64,000 nt of DNA, from positions 2,976,001 through 3,040,000 of the forward strand of contig NZ_CP064266.1 of NCBI RefSeq assembly GCF_022811845.1, in the 5' to 3' direction. Both the position numbers and the translations under genes were made by a program. The notes beneath the pieces were generated by a model. That model saw nothing but the letters and a program-made list of their open reading frames with translations. It did not search any database and was not told the DNA's origin. This document shows positions 16,357 through 25,253 of the stretch, piece by piece (position 1 is the first letter of the stretch; each line of letters starts with the position of its first letter). The stretch is from Bacillus pseudomycoides. GTDB lineage: Bacteria > Bacillota > Bacilli > Bacillales > Bacillaceae_G.

Positions 16357-17238
16357 TTAATTGTGTAAGGGGTTTTTATTCTCATCTAATGTAAATCCTT
16401 CACCAACTACATCATGTACGTCACTCACTGCAACAAATGCATGGGGATCTACAGAAGTAATAATATTTTTTAATTTTACGATTTCATTTTTCGCAACAAC
16501 ACAATAGAGTACATTTCGTTCAATCTTTGTATAGGAACCAACTGCTTTCAAGAAAGTCGCACCGCGTTCCATTTCAGATAAAATTTTAGCTGCAATTTCG
16601 TCATTTTTGTCAGAAATAATGGTGGCTCCTTTTGCTGCATATGCTCCTTCTTGCATAAAATCAATTACTTTTGCGCCGATAAAGACAGCAACTAACGTAT
16701 ACATGCCTTCGCGATACGATAAGTATGTAAGAATTGAAACGACGATGACAACAGCATCAAACATAAACATTGTCTTTCCCATACTCCAGCCGATATACTT
16801 ATGTGCTAATCGGGCGATAATATCGACACCACCAGTTGTTCCTCCATATTTGAATATAATTCCTAGTCCAATCCCGATAAATGCTCCGGCGAACAACGCT
16901 GCTAATGTCATATCGTTTTGTAAGTTCAAATGTAGATTTAGTGACTCATAACGCTGGAAAATCCATAGAAATAAGGAGACACTAAACGTTCCAATTAATG
17001 TGTACAGGAAAGTTGTTCGACCAAGCAATTTCCAACCGACGAAAAAGATTGGGATGTTTAAGATTAAGTTTGTATAAGAGGGATCGAGTGAAAATAGAAA
17101 ATATAATAATAGCGTAATGCCTGTAAATCCACCTTCTGCCAAGTGGTTTTCAATATTAATATTAACGATACCAAAAGAGAAGATAGCGGAACCAAGCAAA
17201 ATAAATATAATGTTTTGAATCTTTAAGTTGGTTTTCAT
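16357..17238 (-). CDS. YitT family membrane protein
   Basis: A 293-residue protein with five or six membrane helices in residues about 10-200 (YitT/DUF161) and a C-terminal cytosolic DUF2179 domain (about 205-285, ending in VSDVHDVVGEGFTL). Glycine-rich segments GGFTGITLLLYF and GGTTGGVDIIARL are characteristic. In B. subtilis the related ypjC lies here between ypjB and ypjD; in this window it is inverted and has its own terminator. Transport or signalling role unproven. Confidence 0.88.
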   Translation of the reverse strand: MKTNLKIQNIIFILLGSAIFSFGIVNINIENHLAEGGFTGITLLLYFLFSLDPSYTNLILNIPIFFVGWKLLGRTTFLYTLIGTFSVSLFLWIFQRYESLNLHLNLQNDMTLAALFAGAFIGIGLGIIFKYGGTTGGVDIIARLAHKYIGWSMGKTMFMFDAVVIVVSILTYLSYREGMYTLVAVFIGAKVIDFMQEGAYAAKGATIISDKNDEIAAKILSEMERGATFLKAVGSYTKIERNVLYCVVAKNEIVKLKNIITSVDPHAFVAVSDVHDVVGEGFTLDENKNPLHN

Positions 17239-17361
17239 GTAGCAAGCCCCCTAATATGTAATTGTTACTTCGCTCCGCTGAAATAGCTCATGACGAAGAA
17301 ACAACATAAGAATAGTAAGTCACTTGTATGGTTGTAATTGATGAAAAGTAACTGTTTACAG

Positions 17362-17514
17362 GAAGAACGTTTGCAAAAGAAAGTTTCACTTTACCCCGCT
17401 CAAACGGCTGGTAGAAGATAAAGCCAAGAAAAAAGGGCAGACCAGCCGTAAGAGCCCGATTGGTTCAACTAATCTTTTGCAAGAAGAACGTTTGCAAAAG
17501 AAAGTTTCACTTTA
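17362..17514 (+). repeat. Family 2 repeat remnant bounded by a 32-base direct duplication
   Basis: A 32-base sequence at 17362-17393 (beginning GAAGAACGTTTGC, ending TTTCACTTTA) recurs exactly at 17483-17514. Between the copies is family 2 material including AGCCCGATTGGTTCAACTAA and an inverted pair CGGCTGGT/ACCAGCCG. The rest of the 17239-17566 gap has no gene. Confidence 0.75.
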
Positions 17515-17623
17515 TTATAGTCTATCCAAAAAAACGTGGCAAATGGGGACGAAAGAGGAATAATATTTGTCAAATCGCGATGAATTGGCTAACATGAAAG
17601 AGGAAGGATTAGAGGTGAACAAC

Positions 17624-17965
17624 ATGGAACAAAAAACGATGAAAGATATGCAGAAGGAAGTAGATGCATATATTAGTCAATTTAAAGAAGGTTATTTTAG
17701 TCCGCTTGCAATGATGGCTCGCCTGACAGAAGAGATGGGTGAACTTGCAAGGGAAGTGAATCACTATTATGGTGAGAAACCGAAGAAAACAACTGAAAAA
17801 GAACGAACAATTGAAGAAGAACTTGGAGATGTATTATTTGTTATGATTTGCATGGCAAATAGCTTACATATTGATTTAGAAACAGCACATAACATTGTGA
17901 TGAATAAATTTAATACACGTGATAAAGATCGCTGGACACGTATTGACGAGGGAGAGAAAGAATAA
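17624..17965 (+). CDS. ypjD: MazG-like nucleotide pyrophosphohydrolase YpjD
   Basis: A 113-residue protein with the MazG signature EEMGELAREVNHYYGE and, about 30 residues later, EEELGDVLFVMICMANS; these acidic residues bind magnesium in the family. It should hydrolyse (d)NTPs to monophosphates. The frame is open upstream, but GAGGTGA at 17612-17618 selects the ATG at 17624. Its stop overlaps the dapB start (TAATG), which places it at the head of the ypjD-dapB-mgsA-bshB1-bshA-cca-birA operon, the usual Bacillus order. Confidence 0.9.
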   Translation: MEQKTMKDMQKEVDAYISQFKEGYFSPLAMMARLTEEMGELAREVNHYYGEKPKKTTEKERTIEEELGDVLFVMICMANSLHIDLETAHNIVMNKFNTRDKDRWTRIDEGEKE

Positions 17966-18765
17966 TGGAAAATATTAAAGTAATTATTGCAGGGCCAAGA
18001 GGACGTATGGGGCATGAGGCAGTCCTTCTTATGGAAAGAACACCACATTTTCAGTTAGTAGCAGCAGTTGATTATAAGCATGGTGGTGAAAAAATTTCAA
18101 ACCTTCCAGGCATGCCTGCATTAGATGCACCAATCTATGCTGATTTACATACTTGTTTAAATGAAGTGGAAGCAGATGTATTACTAGATTTAACGACACC
18201 AGAAGTCGGGAAAAAACACGTTACACTTGCAGTTGAACATGGTATTCGGTCAGTTATCGGTACGACAGGGTTTACAGAAGAAGAACTTCAGCATTTGACA
18301 GATACTGCAAAAGAAAAACAAGTCGGCACTATTATTGCTCCGAACTTTGCGATTGGTGCAGTACTTATGATGAAGTTTTCTCAAATGGCAGCGAAATATT
18401 TCCAAGATGTTGAAGTGATTGAATTGCATCACGATCAAAAATTAGATGCACCATCAGGTACAGCTGTAAAAACGGTAGATTTAATTCGTCAAAATCGTGC
18501 ACCAAAACAACAAGGTCATCCAAATGAAACGGAACAATTAAAAGGAGCGCGTGGTGCAAATGTGGATGGGATTCATATTCATAGCGTACGCTTACCAGGG
18601 CTGATTGCACATCAAGAAGTATTATTTGGCGGAGATGGCCAAATGTTAACGGTTCGTCATGACTCATTCAACCGAGCATCATTTATGTCTGGAGTAAAAT
18701 TATCTATTGAAACAGTAATGAATCTTGATCATCTTGTATACGGTTTAGAGAATATCATTGATTAA
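17965..18765 (+). CDS. dapB: 4-hydroxy-tetrahydrodipicolinate reductase
   Basis: A 266-residue NAD(P)H-dependent reductase of the diaminopimelate/lysine pathway; dihydrodipicolinate is also the precursor of spore dipicolinic acid. The N-terminal nucleotide-binding loop is GPRGRMGHEA. GTTGF, APNFAIGAVLMMKF and the catalytic segment ELHHDQKLDAPSGTA are present. Translation is probably coupled to ypjD through the overlapping stop and start. Confidence 0.96.
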   Translation: MENIKVIIAGPRGRMGHEAVLLMERTPHFQLVAAVDYKHGGEKISNLPGMPALDAPIYADLHTCLNEVEADVLLDLTTPEVGKKHVTLAVEHGIRSVIGTTGFTEEELQHLTDTAKEKQVGTIIAPNFAIGAVLMMKFSQMAAKYFQDVEVIELHHDQKLDAPSGTAVKTVDLIRQNRAPKQQGHPNETEQLKGARGANVDGIHIHSVRLPGLIAHQEVLFGGDGQMLTVRHDSFNRASFMSGVKLSIETVMNLDHLVYGLENIID

Positions 18766-18780
18766 GGGGAGAGAAAACGG

Positions 18781-19176
18781 ATGAAAATTGCTTTAATTGC
18801 ACATGACAAAAAGAAAGATGATATGGTTTCGTTTGCATACGCATATAAACCGATTTTTGAACAACATGAACTTTTTGCGACGGGAACAACCGGGTTGCGC
18901 ATTATGGAGGCGACTGGACTCGCTGTTACAAGATATCAATCTGGTCCTCTTGGTGGTGACCAAGAGGTTGGTGCAATGATTGCGAAAAATGATTTAGACA
19001 TGGTAATTTTCTTCCGAGATCCGCTAACAGCACAACCACATGAACCAGATGTAAATGCATTGCTTCGTTTATGTGATGTGTATGCAATTCCGCTTGCAAC
19101 GAACATGGCAAGTGCTGAAATGTTAATGCATGCATTAGATCGGGGAGATTTGGACTATCGAAAGTTAAGAAAATGA
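18781..19176 (+). CDS. mgsA: Methylglyoxal synthase
   Basis: A 131-residue enzyme converting dihydroxyacetone phosphate to methylglyoxal and phosphate. Family motifs are IALIAHDKKK at the N-terminus, the phosphate-binding TGTTGLRI, the catalytic-aspartate region SGPLGGDQEVGA and FFRDPLTAQPHEPDV. The length is normal. GGGGAGAG precedes the ATG. It lies next to the bacillithiol genes, which fits because bacillithiol helps to detoxify methylglyoxal. Confidence 0.96.
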   Translation: MKIALIAHDKKKDDMVSFAYAYKPIFEQHELFATGTTGLRIMEATGLAVTRYQSGPLGGDQEVGAMIAKNDLDMVIFFRDPLTAQPHEPDVNALLRLCDVYAIPLATNMASAEMLMHALDRGDLDYRKLRK

Positions 19177-19187
19177 GGGGAACAACT

Positions 19188-19892
19188 ATGAGTGGATTAC
19201 ATATATTAGCGTTTGGTGCTCATGCCGATGATGTTGAAATCGGCATGGCAGGCACTATTGTAAAATATATGAAACAAGGATATAAAGTTGGCATTTGTGA
19301 TTTAACAGAAGCTGATTTATCTTCAAACGGAACGGTGGAATTAAGAAAAGAAGAAGCGCAGAAAGCTGCTCGGATTATGGGAGTTGAAACGCGAATTAAT
19401 TTAGCGATGCCAGACCGTGGTTTGTATATGAAAGAAGAATATATACGTGAAATCGTAAAGATTATTCGTATGTATAAGCCAACGCTAATTTTTGCACCAT
19501 ATTATGAAGATCGTCACCCAGATCATGCGAATTGTGCAAAACTTGTGGAAGAAGCTATATTTTCAGCAGGTGTTCGCAAATATATGCCAGAATTTTCGCC
19601 GCACCGCGTGCAATCTTTTTATTATTATATGATTAATGGTTTTCATAAACCGAATTTCTGTATAGATATTAGTGAACATGTTTCTGAAAAAGTGGCAGCA
19701 TTAGAAGCCTATGAAAGCCAATTTACAACTGGAAGTGATGGTGTGAAGACACCTTTAACGGAAGGATATGTCGAAACGGTAATCGCTCGCGAGAAAATGT
19801 TTGGAAAAGAAGTTGGAGTTATGTATGCCGAAGGATTTATGAGTAAGAAGCCGGTTTTATTACATGCTGATTTAATAGGAGGATGTAAATGA
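19188..19892 (+). CDS. bshB1: Bacillithiol biosynthesis deacetylase BshB1
   Basis: A 234-residue LmbE-type zinc deacetylase acting on GlcNAc-malate to give GlcN-malate, the second step of bacillithiol synthesis. The metal-binding AHADDVEIG is at residues about 9-17, and a second motif, DRHPDHANC, follows in the middle. The frame extends to 19173, but GAGGGG upstream of the ATG at 19188 fixes the start. The stop overlaps the bshA start (ATGA), consistent with coupled translation of the pathway's first two enzymes. Confidence 0.94.
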   Translation: MSGLHILAFGAHADDVEIGMAGTIVKYMKQGYKVGICDLTEADLSSNGTVELRKEEAQKAARIMGVETRINLAMPDRGLYMKEEYIREIVKIIRMYKPTLIFAPYYEDRHPDHANCAKLVEEAIFSAGVRKYMPEFSPHRVQSFYYYMINGFHKPNFCIDISEHVSEKVAALEAYESQFTTGSDGVKTPLTEGYVETVIAREKMFGKEVGVMYAEGFMSKKPVLLHADLIGGCK

Positions 19893-21034
19893 AATTGAAA
19901 ATAGGTATTACATGTTATCCTTCTGTCGGTGGTTCTGGAGTGGTGGGAACGGAACTTGGAAAGCAACTAGCTGAACGAGGTCACGAGATCCACTTTATTA
20001 CATCGGGTGTTCCATTCCGATTAAATAAAGTATATCCAAATATTTATTTTCACGAAGTAACAGTCAATCAATATTCTGTTTTTCAATATCCACCGTACGA
20101 TTTAGCGTTAGCAAGTAAAATGGCGGAAGTTGCACAGAGAGAAAACCTTGATATTTTACACGTGCATTATGCAATACCGCATGCCATTTGTGCATATTTA
20201 GCGAAACAAATGATTGGGGACAATATTAAGATTGTTACAACGTTGCATGGAACGGATATTACTGTACTTGGATCAGATCCATCGCTAAATAATTTAATAC
20301 GCTTTGGTATTGAACAGTCTGATGTTGTGACAGCCGTATCCCATTCGTTAATTCAAGAAACGAATGAACTTATAAAGCCAAACAAAGAAATTCAGACAGT
20401 ATATAATTTTATCGATGAACGTGTCTATTTTAAGCGAGATATGTCACAACTCAAGAAAGAATATGGTATACGCGAAGGTGAAAAAATACTCATTCATATT
20501 TCGAATTTCCGCAAGGTCAAGCGTGTACAAGATGTTGTTCAGGCGTTCGCGGAAATTGTAAAGGAAGTAGACGCGAAATTACTCCTTGTTGGTGATGGTC
20601 CAGAGTTCTGTACAATTTTACAATTGGTGAAAAGCTTACATATTGAAGAGCGTGTATTATTTTTAGGAAAACAGGATAATGTTGCAGAGCTTCTTGCTAT
20701 GAGCGATTTAATGTTACTTTTATCGGAAAAAGAAAGCTTTGGTCTTGTTTTACTAGAAGCAATGGCTTGTGGTGTGCCGTGTATTGGAACGCGGGTTGGG
20801 GGCATTCCAGAGGTTATTCAACATGGTGAAACAGGATATATATGCGAAGTTGGTGATACGTTTGGGATAGCCAAACAAGCGATTCAATTGCTTAAGAATG
20901 AAGAAACTCATCGAAATATGGCAAAGCGAGCAATGGAAGCAGTATATGAGCAATTTCGTTCAGAAAAAATTGTTTCACAATATGAAGCGATTTATTATGA
21001 CATACTAAGGGATGACAAAAATGAAACGATTTAA
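19889..21034 (+). CDS. bshA: N-acetyl-alpha-D-glucosaminyl L-malate synthase
   Basis: A 381-residue GT4-family glycosyltransferase that joins GlcNAc from UDP-GlcNAc to L-malate, the first step of bacillithiol synthesis. GT4 signatures are the N-terminal GGSGVVGTELGKQLAERGHE, the middle ISNFRKVKRVQDVVQAF and the donor-binding ESFGLVLLEAMACGVP. The overlap with bshB1 and cca indicates one transcript. Confidence 0.95.
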   Translation: MKLKIGITCYPSVGGSGVVGTELGKQLAERGHEIHFITSGVPFRLNKVYPNIYFHEVTVNQYSVFQYPPYDLALASKMAEVAQRENLDILHVHYAIPHAICAYLAKQMIGDNIKIVTTLHGTDITVLGSDPSLNNLIRFGIEQSDVVTAVSHSLIQETNELIKPNKEIQTVYNFIDERVYFKRDMSQLKKEYGIREGEKILIHISNFRKVKRVQDVVQAFAEIVKEVDAKLLLVGDGPEFCTILQLVKSLHIEERVLFLGKQDNVAELLAMSDLMLLLSEKESFGLVLLEAMACGVPCIGTRVGGIPEVIQHGETGYICEVGDTFGIAKQAIQLLKNEETHRNMAKRAMEAVYEQFRSEKIVSQYEAIYYDILRDDKNETI

Positions 21035-22214
21035 ACAAGCTGGAGCAATTATTGAGACATTAAAACAGCATGGGCATGAGGCGTATTTTGTTGGAGGAAG
21101 TGTGCGTGATTTCATTATTAATAGACCAATTGGTGATATTGATATTGCAACATCAGCTCTTCCAGAAGAGGTGATGCACTTATTCCCAAGACATGTCCCT
21201 GTAGGTCTTGAACATGGTACGGTGATTGTTGTTCAAGAAGGCGTTCCATATGAAGTGACAACGTTCCGAACAGAGAGTAATTATGAAGATTTTCGTAGAC
21301 CAAGTAGTGTTCAGTTTGTTCGTTCATTAGAGGAAGATTTAAAGCGTCGAGATTTTACTATGAATGCGATTGCGATGAATGAAGCAGGGACAATTATTGA
21401 TTTGTTTTCAGGGCAAGAGGCCATTCGTAATCAAGAAATTACAACAGTTGGGAATGCTGCGGATCGTTTTCAAGAAGATGCATTACGCATGATGCGCGGT
21501 ATTCGCTTTGTTAGCACATTAGGATTCTCTTTGGAGGAAAAAACGAAGCATGCGATTGAAAAGTATGGGCATTTACTGGAACATATAGCGATTGAACGAA
21601 TTACAGTTGAGTTTGAAAAGTTGTTGACAGGTACACATTGTGTAAAAGGGCTTCAAAAGCTAGTAGAGACAAAGTTATTTACTCACTTACCGTATTTACA
21701 AATGTCAGAAGAGAGAATTTTAGAAGCTGCGCAATATAACTGGGATTATTTTGAAACTGATATTGAGGCCTGGGCATTTTTCCTATATTGCATCGGAGAA
21801 GAACATCCATCAGTTTTCTTACGACAATGGAAGTTTTCAAATAAAAAAATAAAAGATATTGTCGCTGTTATGCTAGCTATTCGTGCTAGAAAAACAAAGT
21901 CATGGGATGCAGTTTTTCTATATAAAACAGGTATTCAAGTTGCTCTAATGGCAGAAAGAGTATATCAAACAATTATAGAGAATTATAATATGTCGTCAGT
22001 AGATCAAGTACAGAGGTTATTTCACTCACTACCCATTCAGAATCGTCAAGAAATGAATGTAAGTGGTAATGATTTATTAAGTTGGACAGAAAAAACGCCA
22101 GGACCATGGGTGGCAGAAGTTTTGCAAAAGATTGAAGAAGAAATTTTACAAGAACGATTAGAAAATGAGAAAGAGAAAATAAGGGAGTGGCTACACGGAT
22201 GCAATCTACTATAA
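21021..22214 (+). CDS. cca: CCA tRNA nucleotidyltransferase
   Basis: A 397-residue class II nucleotidyltransferase adding or repairing the CCA end of tRNA. The catalytic head has GGSVRDFIINRPIGDIDIAT with the paired aspartates; RRDFTMNAIA and DALRMMRGIRF follow. Two in-frame ATGs exist (21012, 21021); AAGGGA at 21007-21012 is correctly spaced only for the second. The gene overlaps the ends of bshA and birA. Confidence 0.95.
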   Translation: MKRFKQAGAIIETLKQHGHEAYFVGGSVRDFIINRPIGDIDIATSALPEEVMHLFPRHVPVGLEHGTVIVVQEGVPYEVTTFRTESNYEDFRRPSSVQFVRSLEEDLKRRDFTMNAIAMNEAGTIIDLFSGQEAIRNQEITTVGNAADRFQEDALRMMRGIRFVSTLGFSLEEKTKHAIEKYGHLLEHIAIERITVEFEKLLTGTHCVKGLQKLVETKLFTHLPYLQMSEERILEAAQYNWDYFETDIEAWAFFLYCIGEEHPSVFLRQWKFSNKKIKDIVAVMLAIRARKTKSWDAVFLYKTGIQVALMAERVYQTIIENYNMSSVDQVQRLFHSLPIQNRQEMNVSGNDLLSWTEKTPGPWVAEVLQKIEEEILQERLENEKEKIREWLHGCNLL

Positions 22215-23179
22215 GAAAACAATTATTACAAGTTTTTTCTGAAGCAGATGGCGAATTTGTATCTGGTCAAACAATTAGTGACAAGCTTGGCTGCTCAAGA
22301 ACAGCTGTTTGGAAACATATGGAGGACCTTCGCAGTGAAGGGTATGAATTAGAAGCTGTACGTCGCCTTGGCTATCGGATTGCTAGTAAGCCGGATAAAG
22401 TAACAGCCAACGAAATTCAATTAGGTTTACAGACAGAATTCATAGGGAGAACTGTCTATTTTGAAGAATCTGTAGAGTCTACGCAGCATATTGCGGCAAA
22501 ACTTGCGTATGAAGGGGTAGCTGAGGGAACAATCGTCGTTGCGGAAGAACAAACAGCCGGCCGTGGTCGCTTGAGTAGAAAATGGCATTCGCCAAAAGGA
22601 ACGGGAATTTGGATGAGTATTATTTTGCGTCCAGCTATTCCTGTTCATCATGCCCCTCAACTTACTTTGTTAGCAGCTGTTAGTGTGGCACAAGCGATTG
22701 AAAAATGTACAGGTGTGAATGTGGGAATTAAATGGCCAAATGATATTTTGATTGAAGGAAAAAAGGCTGTTGGTATTTTAACAGAGATGCAGGCTGATCC
22801 AGATAAGATTAATGCTGTTATTATGGGAATTGGAATTAATGCAAATCAAAGCAAAGAACATTTTGCAGATGAGATTAAAGAAATTGCAACATCTTTAGCA
22901 ATTGAATCAGGAAAACCAATTGTGCGAGCAGAGCTTATGCAACAGATCTTTTTACAGATGGAAAAATTATATCAAGAATATGTAAAAAATGGCTTTTCAG
23001 TTATTAAACTTCTATGGGAAAGCTATGCGATAAGCATTGGGAAAGAAATTACAGCTCGAACGATGAAAGATACGATTACAGGTATAGCAAAAGGGATTAC
23101 AGCAGATGGTGTACTGATGTTAGAAGATCATACAGGTCAAATTCATCATATTCATTCTGCTGATATAGAAATTAAGTAA
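22199..23179 (+). CDS. birA: Bifunctional biotin-protein ligase/repressor
   Basis: A 326-residue protein with an N-terminal helix-turn-helix (about residues 15-60, DKLGCSRTAVWKHMEDLR) that binds biotin operators, a central catalytic domain with the biotinyl-AMP loop GRGRLSRKWHSPKGTG and IKWPNDI, and a small C-terminal SH3-like domain. It biotinylates carboxylases and represses biotin genes. The ATG at 22199 is preferred over GTG 22187, since AAGGGAG overlaps the latter. It ends the operon. Confidence 0.94.
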   Translation: MQSTIRKQLLQVFSEADGEFVSGQTISDKLGCSRTAVWKHMEDLRSEGYELEAVRRLGYRIASKPDKVTANEIQLGLQTEFIGRTVYFEESVESTQHIAAKLAYEGVAEGTIVVAEEQTAGRGRLSRKWHSPKGTGIWMSIILRPAIPVHHAPQLTLLAAVSVAQAIEKCTGVNVGIKWPNDILIEGKKAVGILTEMQADPDKINAVIMGIGINANQSKEHFADEIKEIATSLAIESGKPIVRAELMQQIFLQMEKLYQEYVKNGFSVIKLLWESYAISIGKEITARTMKDTITGIAKGITADGVLMLEDHTGQIHHIHSADIEIK

Positions 23180-23181
23180 AG

Positions 23182-23210
23182 AGAAGTTCCGATTTGGAGC
23201 TTCTTTTTAT
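23182..23210 (+). terminator. Terminator after birA
   Basis: AGAAGTTCC (23182-23190) pairs with GGAGCTTCT (23196-23204) with one G-T wobble, followed by TTTT. Confidence 0.75.
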
Positions 23211-23349
23211 TTGTACATTGGATAATGGTTGAATTGTTAATATCACTGTTTCTTTGTTATTTAGATAATTTCACATACCGTAATGAGATAGAAAATTATT
23301 TTTTCGAAAAAATGTAGCAATTTTATTTCTTAGTTTGCTATAATTAGTT

Positions 23350-23510
23350 CGAATATGGGCAGTATCTGGTTGAACTGCACCATTATTTTAAGCGATGAAG
23401 AAAAATAATTTGGATTCTGCCTTGATCCAACAACGGACTGGGACAGAGGGATGAATTTTGCCGACTAACACAACCCTTCTGCCCTTTTGTGGCCAGAGGG
23501 GTTTTTTATA
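23350..23510 (+). promoter_or_regulatory. panBCD leader RNA with attenuator (candidate pan motif)
   Basis: A structured leader precedes panB. TTGGAT/ATCCAA form a stem at 23410-23430. GGGACAGAGGG (23440-23450) can pair with CCCTTCTGCCC (23474-23484), leaving a bulged A. The second strand of that stem can instead pair with GGCCAGAGGGG (23491-23501), followed by T6, to make a terminator. The two folds exclude each other. The Rfam pan motif, a stem with bulged adenosines, is known upstream of pantothenate genes; that this is a member is inference. Confidence 0.65.
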
Positions 23511-23555
23511 TGATTTCGGCCATCTCCTCTCTCCTGAATAAAGGAGGAGTAGTTT

Positions 23556-24392
23556 TTGAAAACGACAACGGATTTTTTGAAAATGAAAGAGAAAGGTGAG
23601 CCGATCACGATGCTCACGGCGTATGACTATCCATCTGCAAAGCTTTCAGAAGAAGCTGAAGTTGATATGATTTTAGTAGGAGATTCGCTTGGAATGGTTG
23701 TACTTGGATACGATTCAACAATTCCAGTGACGGTAGATGATATGATTCATCATACGAAAGCAGTACGCCGCGGAGCAAAGGAGACTTTTATTGTAACGGA
23801 TATGCCGTTTATGTCTTACCATGTATCACTGCAAGAAACGATGCACAATGCGCGCCGTATTGTACAAGAAAGCGGAGCGCATGCAGTGAAAGTAGAAGGT
23901 GCAGGCGAAGTTGTATCGATTATTCATTATTTAACAAATGCTGGAATTCCTGTTGTGGCACACCTTGGCTTAACACCACAATCTGTTGGGGTATTAGGTG
24001 GATATAAAGTGCAAGGGAAAGATGTTGAGAGTGCAAAGAAATTATTGGAAGATGCGAAGAAATGTGAAGAAGCGGGAGCGATAGCAATTGTATTAGAATG
24101 TGTACCAATGCAGTTAGCGAAGATGGTATCAGATGAGCTAGTAATTCCTACAATTGGAATTGGTGCAGGAAAAGATGTGGATGGTCAAGTACTTGTTTAT
24201 CATGATTTAATCTCGTATGGAGTAAGCCGAGTTCCGAAATTTGTGAAGCAATATACCTCAGTTCAAGAAGAGATTGTACGCGGAATCACGCAATATGTTG
24301 CTGAAGTGAAAACAGGGCAATTTCCGGAAGAGAAACACTCATTCACAATGAAAGAGGAAGAGTATGTAGCATTATACGGGGGAAAACAATGA
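23556..24392 (+). CDS. panB: 3-methyl-2-oxobutanoate hydroxymethyltransferase
   Basis: A 278-residue enzyme, first step of pantothenate synthesis (ketoisovalerate to ketopantoate). Motifs TMLTAYDYPSAKLSEEA, VGDSLGMVVLGYDST, KVEGAGEVV and GIGAGKDVDGQVLVYHD are intact. The start is TTG at 23556 with AAAGGAGGAG upstream. The gene follows a leader with an attenuator, so expression of panBCD is probably set at transcription elongation. Confidence 0.95.
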   Translation: MKTTTDFLKMKEKGEPITMLTAYDYPSAKLSEEAEVDMILVGDSLGMVVLGYDSTIPVTVDDMIHHTKAVRRGAKETFIVTDMPFMSYHVSLQETMHNARRIVQESGAHAVKVEGAGEVVSIIHYLTNAGIPVVAHLGLTPQSVGVLGGYKVQGKDVESAKKLLEDAKKCEEAGAIAIVLECVPMQLAKMVSDELVIPTIGIGAGKDVDGQVLVYHDLISYGVSRVPKFVKQYTSVQEEIVRGITQYVAEVKTGQFPEEKHSFTMKEEEYVALYGGKQ

Positions 24393-25240
24393 TGAAGATT
24401 ATAACGACAGTACTAGAGATGCAGCAAGTTGCAAGTGAAATTCGTGCAAGTGGGAAGGAAATTGGCTTTGTTCCAACAATGGGCTATTTACATGAAGGAC
24501 ATGCGACTTTATTGCGTCAAGCAAGAAAAGAAAATGAAGTTGTTATTTTAAGTGTATTTGTAAATCCATTGCAATTTGGACCAAATGAAGATTTAGATCG
24601 TTATCCAAGGGATATTGATAGAGATGAAAGAGTAGCAAAAGAAGCTGGTGTTGACTACTTATTTTATCCGAGTGTAGAAGAAATGTATCCAGCAGAACAG
24701 ACAACAAAAGTGGAAGTTGTAAAACGGACTGATGTGTTATGTGGAAAGCAACGACCAGTACATTTCGCAGGTGTTGCGACTGTATTGATGAAGCTATTTA
24801 ACATTACATTACCAAATCGTGCCTATTTCGGTATGAAAGACGCACAACAAGTAGCTGTTATCCAAGGATTTGTACATGATTTTAATATTCCAGTTACAAT
24901 TGTGCCTGTTGATATTGTTAGGGAAGAAGATGGATTAGCAAGAAGTTCACGCAATGTATATTTATCAGAAAAGGAACGCGAGGAAGCACCGAATCTATAT
25001 CGTAGTTTATGTATAGCGAAAGAACAGATTGAAGAGGGAGAACGTGATCCAAAGGTTGTTACAAGTCTTGTGAAGGAATATATTGAAAAACATACACAAG
25101 GAATTGTTGATTATGCGGATATATATGCGTATCCAACTTTAACAGAATTAGAAATGATTCAAGGAAGAATTATTCTTGCTATTGCAGTTAAGTTTGAGAA
25201 TGCACGATTAATTGATAATCTGACATTAACGGTTAAATAA
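24392..25240 (+). CDS. panC: Pantothenate synthetase
   Basis: A 282-residue ATP-dependent ligase joining pantoate and beta-alanine. The ATP-binding PTMGYLHEGHATL, the FVNPLQFGPNEDLDRYPRD region, YFGMKDAQQ and SSRNVYLS are present. Adjacent ATGs at 24389 and 24392 are both possible; the second gives the usual N-terminus MKIITTV, and the difference is one residue. It overlaps the end of panB. Confidence 0.95.
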   Translation: MKIITTVLEMQQVASEIRASGKEIGFVPTMGYLHEGHATLLRQARKENEVVILSVFVNPLQFGPNEDLDRYPRDIDRDERVAKEAGVDYLFYPSVEEMYPAEQTTKVEVVKRTDVLCGKQRPVHFAGVATVLMKLFNITLPNRAYFGMKDAQQVAVIQGFVHDFNIPVTIVPVDIVREEDGLARSSRNVYLSEKEREEAPNLYRSLCIAKEQIEEGERDPKVVTSLVKEYIEKHTQGIVDYADIYAYPTLTELEMIQGRIILAIAVKFENARLIDNLTLTVK

Positions 25241-25253
25241 GGGGGAGTCATCT

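Noticed and set aside
23350..23510. T-box leader before panB
   Set aside because: No T-box consensus (AGGGTGGTACCGCG type) or specifier stem is present, and panB is not a typical T-box target; the observed stems fit a simple attenuator.
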